Source: Diabrotica undecimpunctata (Eukaryota > Arthropoda > Insecta > Coleoptera > Chrysomelidae). From it: a stretch of 64,000 nt of DNA. Positions 56,747 through 64,000 of this stretch are shown piece by piece (the stretch's first letter is position 1; every line of letters begins with the position of its first letter). The notes beneath the pieces are model-generated. The model ran no database searches, was not told the origin of the DNA, and saw only the letters and a program-made list of their open reading frames with translations. Made by a program: the position numbers and the translations under genes. The stretch is taken from the NCBI RefSeq assembly GCF_040954645.1, contig NC_092808.1, forward strand, positions 13,631,883 through 13,695,882, written 5' to 3'.

Positions 56747-57262
56747 TTATAAAAGGAGCTGTTTTTTTGTTCTTCGGTGTACAATAAATTCCACTCCATC
56801 TATGTGTTGGCTTTCTTTGCAGCTGTAATATATGGAATAGGTTCTCTTGTCAAGAGTGCCAGTTGCCGTCCACCACATTTCCTGCAGTAGTAGCACATCT
56901 ACTTTGTACGTGTTCACTATGTCTAGTAAAGATGTGAGTGCTCCAGTTCGGTACAAGGTTCGGGTACTCCATGTTCCTAATCTTAATTCCATTTTTCGTT
57001 TTCGTTTGCAAAGTCGTAGTCGTGAGTTCCGTCCAGCTAATAGTTCCTGAGATTCGGTAACATATGTTTTTTTACAGGAAGAGGTTGTCAGCCTCTAGCC
57101 CAACCCCCAACCTGGAGGTCCAGAGTTTCTTCTGTTAGGGTTGCCACACCTTAGTCTGTTTTGGTTCGCGGTTAGTATTTTAATTTACCAACTACCCACC
57201 GGTCCTATGACCGGTTAGAACGTTCCACTATAGCCCACCTGGGGATGCGTCCGATAGGAGAC
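56747..57262 (-). pseudogene. LINE 5' end: leader and endonuclease start
   Basis: From 57262 leftwards there is a leader with GGATGCGTCCGATAGGAGAC (minus complement) and a small hairpin (AACCGGTCATAGGACCGGT). ORF start at 56992 reads LRLGTWSTRTLYRTGALTSL, VDVLLLQEMWW and GVEFIVHRRT, the first third of an endonuclease. It is cut at about 56747. Confidence 0.65.
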
Positions 57263-57319
57263 AGACAACCTCCCAAGAAAAAAAGCCTACAGAAAAAGAA
57301 TGTGATTGTGATGTGAAAA

Positions 57320-57428
57320 TTTAACAAAACTAACTCTTAAAAAAGTTGAATGTAGTTGAATGAAAAAGTCAAATAACGGGCTGCTCCAGGGAGACCCTCT
57401 CTCCTGTATACTGTTCAATCTGGCTCTA
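57320..57428 (+). pseudogene. Outer LINE RT, left part
   Basis: LLQGDPLSCILFNLALEKVI is the RT motif before the catalytic YADD. The frame breaks off at the target duplication 57429-57441 and resumes at 62001 with the same bases. Confidence 0.75.
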
Positions 57429-57459
57429 GAAAAAGTAATACATCATCATCATCACCATC

Positions 57460-59790
57460 ATCAGCCCATAGTCGTCCACTGCTGAACATAGGCCTCCTGG
57501 AAAAACCTCCATTTAGATTTATCTTGCGCTGCTGCAATCCACTTGGTACAAATCCTCTTTATGTCGTCAGTCCATCTTGTGGGTGGTCTTCCCGGGTTTC
57601 GTCTATCCGCTCTCGGTCTCCACTACAAGATTTTTTTGGTCCACATATTATCCTTCATTCTAGCGACGTGTCCTGCCCACCTCCATTTAATTTTGGCTAT
57701 GTATTTTATAATGTCTTCTACACCACTTTTTCTACGGATTTCTTCGTTTTTTACCCTATCTCGCAACGTTATGCCTAACAATGATCTTTCCATTCTACGT
57801 TGCGTCACTTGTAGTTTTCGTGTAGATGTCCTTGTTAGGGTAAGTGTCTCTGCACCATATGTAAGGACAGGCAGGACGCACTGATTAAGGGCTCTTCTTT
57901 TTAAGCTGATAGGTATATCATCTTTAAAAATATCACGCAGTCTTCCATATACTGCCCATCCCAGTGTTATTTTTCTTAGCAGCTCAGCAGTTTGATTATC
58001 CCTGCTAATTTTTACCGTATGTCTAAGGTATATGTAGCTGTCAACAATTTCAATTTCGACGTCTTCTACCCTTAAAGAATGGCTCGGAACTAAATTAGTC
58101 ATCATTTTTGTCTTTTGGTAGTTAATATTTAGACCTACTTTACGTGCTGCATCGCTGAGTTTATTCAACATATCACTGGCAGCCTTAAGGTCATCTGAAA
58201 TCACAACAGTATCATCTGCGAATCGTAGATGACTAAGTATCTCACCTCCAATATTTATTCCTTTACTTTTCCATTCCAGTGACTTCAAAGCATGATCAAG
58301 TAATGACCAACTTAGGCGACATAGTATCTCCCTGTCGAATACCTCTCCTAATATGTATCTTATTGGTAGTACCGTGCAGATTTATAGTTGTTGTAGCATT
58401 TCTGGATATATTTTCTATAATATTGGTGTACCTATGACCAATTCGACACTCTTCCAATGTCTTTAGAAGTGCGCGTAGTTCGATAGTATCAAACGCTTTA
58501 TGGAAGTCTATAAATGTTAAAACTAGAGGTCTATATGTATTCAATTGATTTTTCAATCAAGACTTTTATGCACTGTAGGTGGTCATTTGTACCGTAGTTG
58601 GGGCGAAAACCAGCCTGTTCTCTTGGATGATATAGCTCAAATTTTGCTTCCAATCGATTGGTTGTTATTCTGGTGTACAGTTTGTATAAATGGTTGAGTA
58701 GAGAAATTGGCCTGTAATTCTCTAGGTTCATGTTGTTACCCTTTTTATGCAGAAGAATTGTAATGGTGTTATTCCAAGCTATAGGAATTTTCTGACTATA
58801 CAAGCAGAGATTGAAGAGGTCTCGTATTTTTCTCAGAAGAGAAGTTCCGCCAAGTTTTATAGCTTCTGTAACTATTTCATCATCTCCTGGCGTCTTCTTG
58901 TTTTTCATTTTTTTTAGTGCATATTGTATTTCATCTTGAGTAATTTCTGGACTGTCCTCAGATCCCTGGTTTTGAACCTTTTGTCTACCGTCTTCATTTA
59001 CGTTATTGTTAATTTGGTTTGCGTATAATATAGTGTAGAATTCTTCAACTATTTCAAGTATTTTCTGTCTGTCTGTTGTTACTTCACCCTCTTTATTCCT
59101 AAGCTGGATAATTTCTTTTCTACTTGTCGCCATTTTTCGTCTCATTACCTTCATGCTTCTGTTTTGCTCTATGATCTGTATGATTTTTTCATGTTTAAAT
59201 TTCCTAATATCTCTTCTCACAGAATTCGATGTCTTTTTTGAGTGCCCGAATGGTTTGTGGGCCAATGTCCCTTTCACTTTGTAACTGTCTTCTTTCTGTT
59301 ATTTTGAGTTGGTATTATGCTGTGATCAAGAGTGTTGTTAATGTAGTCTCCAAATGCTGTTTCGTCTTGTGGGCGTGTCCAGTGAGAGTATATCTTTTTT
59401 ATTATATGACTTCTATCTAAGTGAGTAGATATCTTAATGGTAGCTCTAACCATCCTATGGTCAGAGTTTGTCGAGAATCTATTAAGAACGATCACTTCTT
59501 TAAATATGTATTTTTTATCTGTAATAAAGTAATCTACTTCGTTGCGGGTATTTCCGTCTGGGCTCCTCCATGTCCAACGTCTGTGTAGCTTCTTGTAGAA
59601 AAAGCTATTCATTTGATAAAGATTATTTTCTAGTAGAAATGACAAAAGCATTTCACCTCTCTCATTTCTACCCGGACTTCCGAAATTTCCCAGAGATATT
59701 TCCGATGCATCTAACTATGTTTTCATTTTTGCGTTGAAATCACCACCTACGACAGTGTAATGAGCATTGTTCTCTCTTACGGCCCTGTGC
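57460..59790 (-). pseudogene. RTE-like LINE ORF: end of endonuclease and RT
   Basis: From 59790: NAHYTVVGGDFNAKM, WTWRSPDGNTRNEVDYFIT and [13 protein letters not shown] end the endonuclease. The linker (EIVEEFYTILYANQ, ALKKMKNKKTPGDDEIVTEA) leads to [64 protein letters not shown] and catalytic LRFADDTVVISDD. The C-terminal words YGAETLTLTR and WRWAGHVARMKDNMW follow. Breaks near 59277, 58555 and 58290 separate four open pieces; FADD itself is intact. Confidence 0.85.
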
Positions 59791-59799
59791 CACCGCTGT

Positions 59800-61055
59800 C
59801 ACCATTCTAATAATATATAATTACTATTCTAATAATACATAAAAGTATATTGGGGGGGGGGGGGGGAAGACACCATTCTAATAGATTATGGGGTTAAGCG
59901 TGATAATTTAGGATTGAAGCTGTAAATGAATCGAATAAACCCCTCTAATGAATTGTCTCCACTCTGATAAAGGCTGTCACCATTGTAGAAGACGTCTGTC
60001 TCAATATCCTTATCAAAGCCTCTACAATTCTTAGGGGATACTTATCCCTGCGAGCGGGGCAAGGCTTACTGGCTCCACTAGTCTGAACTGACTGGTTTCG
60101 CCCTCGCGGATTTACAAGAGGGTAGAGGAATCTTTTTGGAAAGGAAGGGGATTAAGGACTTCTTGGTCTCAGGTCCTGCAAAGAGTGAGAGGCTATGGGC
60201 TTACGTTAGAAGCCGGAGCACTGCATAGCGAAATGTGTATCTCTTCTAGTCTCGACCTGTAACGGCTAGGAATAACAAAACAATTTCGAATTTACAATGT
60301 ATTAACTAGACTGTACATTACAAATATCAGTTATGACAAAAATGTTCGCTCAGGCGCGAAGGGAGACGAGAAAAGACAAGCAAGGAATTAAAGATCAGAC
60401 AATTTCCGTATTATTAGATATACCTGGGGTTAGTATATAGAGATCTTAGTTACCTCTGCGTATCTAGGCTCTAGCTACGGAATACACCTCCAGTCTACCG
60501 GGATTTGAGATTTCGTACCTTCGAATCTCCAGTTGCCGACACTTTATACGTCACACTACCCCGTCGAGTTAAATAACGCGTCCACTGTCTGCGTACCTTC
60601 CGATCTCCACACTATGGCGTGGAGCTGCTGCGTGACCACTTCCCACTAACGCCGCTCTCGCGTGGGGCCCTCAGGCGCCGCGCTACTACTGTCCGACTGA
60701 CCAACTTCTGCTTGTTTTTATGTATCGCCAACTTCTACCTTAGATTCTTTATGTCACGTATTCCATGTGTTAAACTGGATCACGCTATGTAAAACTACTT
60801 ACTCAGCTCAATTCTTCTCACTTGTTTAACAATTCTTACCTTGTATTAATTTCCAACAAGGTCTAAGTGTCGTAATTTTTTAAACATTCAGGCTTGTGTT
60901 AAACTGGGTCAATCGTTTTGTTTTTACTTTGGAATGTATACGTTAAACTGTGTCGAATTTATTCTTTATTAATTTGGAATATATAATAATTACTTAAATA
61001 ATTATTACTCTTTACTAGGCTAATTACCTCTTAATTTTTCCTTCTTTATTTCCTT
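59800..61055. mobile_element. 1.26-kb GC-richer insertion inside the LINE endonuclease
   Basis: Endonuclease coding stops at about 61060 and resumes at 59790 on the minus strand; the intervening DNA has no LINE homology. GCTGT flanks both sides (59795-59799 and 61056-61060), a possible 5-bp target duplication. The segment at 59990-60720 is clearly richer in GC than the window. Internal words GCTGTCACCATT (59795, 59966) and CACCATTCTAATA recur. It could be a solo LTR or a non-autonomous element; termini are not TG...CA. Confidence 0.5.
59852..59866 (+). repeat. Run of 15 G
   Basis: Uninterrupted guanine homopolymer inside the nested insertion, prone to length error in sequencing. Confidence 0.95.
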
Positions 61056-61060
61056 GCTGT

Positions 61061-61443
61061 TTACATTACAACATCTTCGTAAAATTGTTCTACCTCTTCA
61101 TGAGAATGGGTTGATGTTGGTGCGTAGACTTGGATGAACTTAACGATACATCTTTTATTTAATTGTATATTTATATATTACTCTCTCAGATATTGCTTTT
61201 ACTAAAACCACATTTTGGGAGAGTTTCTTATGTATTATGATGCCTACTCCTCCTATAGAGATGTGTTCACTTCCCATATAATAAAACAGGTGACCCAAGT
61301 TTAGTGTTTTGAGAGACTCTCCTCATCTTCTTACTTCACTGAGTCTGACTAGTGGCCCATTTAGCATTCTGCAGCTCGTTTTCCAATTCCAACAATCTCT
61401 CTTCCGACATCAAGGATCTAGCGTTAAGCGTTGCAACTTTCAT
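61061..61443 (-). pseudogene. RTE-like LINE ORF: N-terminal endonuclease part
   Basis: ATG at 61443 opens KVATLNARSLMSEERLLELE. After frame breaks, FIQVYAPTSTHSHEE and QFYEDVV precede the insertion. These are the first endonuclease blocks of the LINE continuing at 59790. Confidence 0.7.
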
Positions 61444-62000
61444 CGTAAATCCCTTTGTGTTTTTCTCAGGTTTTGTCAGAACTTTGTCCTCCCTAGAATC
61501 CGTGGGAGAGACTGATAGATCAGTGTGAGATTCTGGGTTTTAAACCCTACTCACCTGGGGTAATCTAGTTTTATTATCTGACATTTCATTCTTCGAGGGA
61601 AAATGGCAATTTAAAACGCCGCGCTTGCCATGCGTGTTGGCGAGTTTAGGAGAGAAGAAAGAATAGTGTGAATAAAATAGTGACCCGTCTGTCTTCGGAA
61701 ACCTAATCGCCATTCGGGGTTGGAAGAAACAAGACTTAGCCAAGAGAGACTGATAGGATAGATCAAAGGATATTTCACCCAAGACCAGTTAAAGAAGAGT
61801 GAAATGTGAAGGCCCTCATAACTCGCCAGGTGTGATTCATGGGCGTATGAGTATTTATACTTATTGTGTTCCCGCTTATACATCGGGGTAGTGACTATAG
61901 ACTGTATGGCTCGTACAGCATGCCATATCATGGAGAACTGAGGGCACGACATACTGCGTTGCAGACCCCGCACCCCCCGAAATCCATTGCCTGACAAAAG
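61444..62000 (-). other. RTE-like LINE 5' leader
   Basis: A leader with KRGVLNCHFPSKNEMSD and RLPQVSRV-like reading resembles the leader of the LINE at 18977-19262 ([20 protein letters not shown]), so the two belong to related families. An open minus frame of 128 codons (61611-61997) has no other motif. Confidence 0.5.
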
Positions 62001-62013
62001 GAAAAAGTAATAC

Positions 62014-62760
62014 GTATGTTACAAATTACAACCACTGGTTCAATATATAATAAATCAGTGCAAATCCTGGTCTATGCTGATGATATCAATATTGTTGGGA
62101 GAACGGAAACGCTGTATGAGAGGCGTATGTAGCATTAAAAGAATCAGCTACAAAAACGGGTTTAATAATACATACCAACAAAACGAAATATATGAAAATA
62201 ACCACGCAACCACAAATCCTATGACCACATGTTATAGAAAACGACGTCATCGAAGCTATGAACGAATTTGTATACCTAAGAGTGTTCATTAACACTTAAC
62301 ACTGTTTCTCAACACTGACAGAATTTGCACGGCCAACGGATGCTATTTTGGGCTCAATCTCCTCCTTAAATCTAAAATTAACAGTCCTAACATATAGTTC
62401 AGAGACCTAGACTCTTACAAAAAATAATGAAAACATGTTAGGATGTTTCGAAAGAAAAGTACTAAGACGAATCTATGGATCGGTGAATGGAAATGGAATG
62501 TGGAGAAGACGATACACCTTCAAACTTTATAGAATATACCAGGAACCTGATATCGTAAAACATATTAAGATAGGACGTCTGAGGTGGATAGGACATGTAA
62601 TGCGGATGGAACAAAATGACCCAGCTAGAAAAACGCTCCTTGATAGTCCCATTGGTCAGAGAAGAAGAGGAAGATCCAGAACGAGACTCAAGTTGGGTTG
62701 TAAAGCTAGATTTATGACGATGAAACGGAACTGTTTCGTCATATATTTCTTCATACAAAT
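62014..62760 (+). pseudogene. Outer LINE RT, right part, and C-terminal domain
   Basis: It resumes after the target duplication with SIYNKSVQILVYADDINIVG (intact YADD). Broken frames (TKTGLIIHTNKTKYMKI) follow, then an open C-terminal part: ERKVLRRIYGSVNGNGMWRR, YRIYQEPDIVKHIKIGRLRW, GHVMRMEQNDPARKTL, GQRRRGRSRTR. Together with 57320-57428 this is one plus-strand LINE split by the RTE-like insertion. Confidence 0.82.
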
Positions 62761-62945
62761 AGGAACCAGACTCTTCTTCTCTTAACCATTTAATACCGTC
62801 TCTATATCTGACTGTTTTATTCAGTTCATCATTTTTTCTATTAATAAGATGAAGTTTTTAAGGTAGATCAGCAATCCTTCTAAAGTTTTGAGTCATATCG
62901 ATCATACCGGCTTGCTTTTGAAATTATTTTCCGGTACGTTTCTGG

Positions 62946-64000
62946 CAGGCCCGTTCCTAGGGTAGTGAGCGCCTGCGTGCAGGATTTTTTGTGCGCCCCC
63001 ATATTATGTTTTTAAGATACCTATATCATAACATGTTCTTGTGATATGATTGAAAATACGATATGAATGTCAAAAGAAAAATAAAATGAACCATGTTTGA
63101 AAAAAGGTTTTATTTTAAAATTAAATGAAGAAAAAAGGTCATTTTAAAACAATATTATTATGTAAGTTAACAGTAAGAAAGAAAACACTCAATTCGCAAA
63201 TTAATAAGGCATTCTGCAATATAACACGAAACAATAACGGAAAGGAGATACTCTCAATGCAAAAAAACTTTATTAAATAATACATATATACCAAGTTAAA
63301 AATAATTAAATAACAAATATTGGAATTATAACATGATACGTCGTGCTTTCAAAGATGCAAGCTCATTAATCATTTCATTGTGATCAATGGCTTCACAAAT
63401 TTTATTTTCAATTAAACTGACTGCCAAATCTGATAGCCTTTCTTGGCACATTGACGTTCTTAAATAATTTTTTATGAGCTTTAGCTTTGAAAAACTCCTT
63501 TCGCCAGATGCCACCGAAATTGGAAGGGTCACGAATATTCTCAAGGCTATAAATAGATTTGGAAACGCGGATTGTAAATTTTTCTTTGTTATATAATTTA
63601 AAACATCTATGGGCGAATCCGAAATTTTGCTAGAGTCTGTGATTGGGTTAAGAACTTTGTATGAAAGAAGTTCATTATGCAAATCAAGACCATCAATACC
63701 TTTGCATACGTTTCCTTCATGTTGAATTTGTAAAGCTAAATCCAAATCCATACATATGATCTCTTAATCACATCAGAATCTAGATTTTGAAAATTAACCA
63801 AAAATCCAAATACATCGTGGCACTTATCTATTCCCCCAAAGCGTCTTTGTAGGGATTGAATTGTTGTGTCCAAAATTTGAAAATAAAACTGATCTTAAAT
63901 TTTTGCTTTGGATCGAATGCAGTTTCATTTGTACCTTCATACGAAAATTGAAGCTTCGTCTTTCTTTGTCTTAATAAGGAAAATGTTTGCTCTACATCAC
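62946..64000 (-). mobile_element. hAT transposon, 3' end and transposase C-terminus
   Basis: CAGGCCCGTTCCTAGGG at 62946, followed by GC-rich subterminal DNA (GCGCCTGCGTGCAGG), is typical of a hAT terminal inverted repeat. The element runs leftwards from beyond the window end, so its other terminus cannot be checked. Confidence 0.75.
63326..64000 (-). pseudogene. hAT transposase C-terminal part (zinc finger MYM-type 1-like)
   Basis: The open frame 63326-63751 has FPNLFIALRIFVTLPISVAS, GERSFSKLKLIKNYLRTSM and ERLSDLAVSLIEN, the hAT C-terminal dimerisation region. Upstream to the window edge homology continues in other frames (FGGIDKCHDVFGFLVNF), so at least one or two frameshifts exist. The catalytic part lies outside the window. 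Confidence 0.82.

Larger units (their letters stand above)
57442..62000 (-). mobile_element. Complete RTE-like LINE inserted in another LINE
   Basis: GAAAAAGTAATAC flanks both ends (57429-57441 and 62001-62013). The 3' end is at the left, with an ATC/ATG triplet tail (complement of GATGATGGTGATGATG). The 5' end is at 62000. Removing the 1.26-kb insert at 59800-61055 leaves about 3.3 kb, the usual size of RTE-clade elements with a single endonuclease-RT ORF. Confidence 0.85.

Noticed and set aside
61611..61997. 128-codon minus-strand ORF
   Set aside because: It lies in the 5' leader of the RTE-like LINE and has no protein family motif beyond the shared leader words.
1..64000. CRISPR arrays, bacterial operons, tRNA or rRNA genes
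   Set aside because: No regularly spaced short repeats, no Shine-Dalgarno-linked gene clusters and no cloverleaf or rRNA sequence was recognised; the content is eukaryotic.

Overview
The window looks like a repeat-packed stretch of a large, AT-rich insect genome. The evidence is a spliced clip-domain serine protease of arthropod type, several non-LTR retrotransposon groups, Tc1/mariner and hAT transposases, a Ty3/Gypsy LTR element and a Penelope-like element. The order (beetle or other) cannot be settled from the sequence. There is no bacterial-style gene organisation, and I saw no tRNA, rRNA or CRISPR array.

The only host gene I can reconstruct with confidence runs on the plus strand from 4727 to 56180, about 51.5 kb. 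It has eight coding exons: 4727-4793 signal peptide, 21717-21874 clip domain, 29254-29449 end of clip plus activation site, 29580-29670 catalytic His, 32561-32757 catalytic Asp, 42588-42689, 47591-47792 catalytic Ser, and 56060-56180 C-terminus. All junctions are GT-AG and in phase, giving 378 codons. Two things suggest decay or an altered function: an in-frame TAG at codon 202, and a changed S1 substrate pocket. A perfect kappaB-like decamer lies 350 bp upstream of the start codon. A weak, unrecognised two-exon ORF lies at 400-764.

The rest is mobile DNA, mostly inside the introns. Before and in intron 1 (1-21716): a mariner relic, a small Gypsy integrase relic, two MITE-like inverted-repeat elements, LINE scraps, a Tc1 relic, a Ty3/Gypsy element with gag, pol and a long 3' LTR (7930-18378), a LINE 5' end, a Penelope end-remnant and a hAT relic (19947-21376). 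Intron 2 (21875-29253): three LINE pieces and a DUF7869-type coding relic. Intron 4 (29671-32560): LINE and Gypsy relics. Intron 5 (32758-42587): a Penelope fragment fused to a LINE, a 4.1-kb Penelope-like insertion with inverted arm and 13-bp target duplication, and a Jockey-like element. Intron 6 (42690-47590): a full-length but dead LINE plus 3' fragments. Intron 7 (47793-56059): a second DUF7869-type element with clear termini (47905-50747) and an I/R1-like LINE with an internal deletion.

Downstream of the gene (56274-64000) there is a three-layer nest. A plus-strand LINE is split by a complete minus-strand RTE-like LINE (57442-62000, 13-bp target duplication), which itself carries a 1.26-kb GC-richer insertion. 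The window ends inside a hAT element whose terminal repeat starts at 62946.

Most promising for novelty are the two DUF7869-type elements, one with termini, 4-bp target duplication, subterminal repeats and a 44-bp near-perfect hairpin; the Penelope insertion architecture; and the protease gene with a premature stop and an altered specificity pocket. All calls come from reading the sequence and recalled family motifs; no database search was run.
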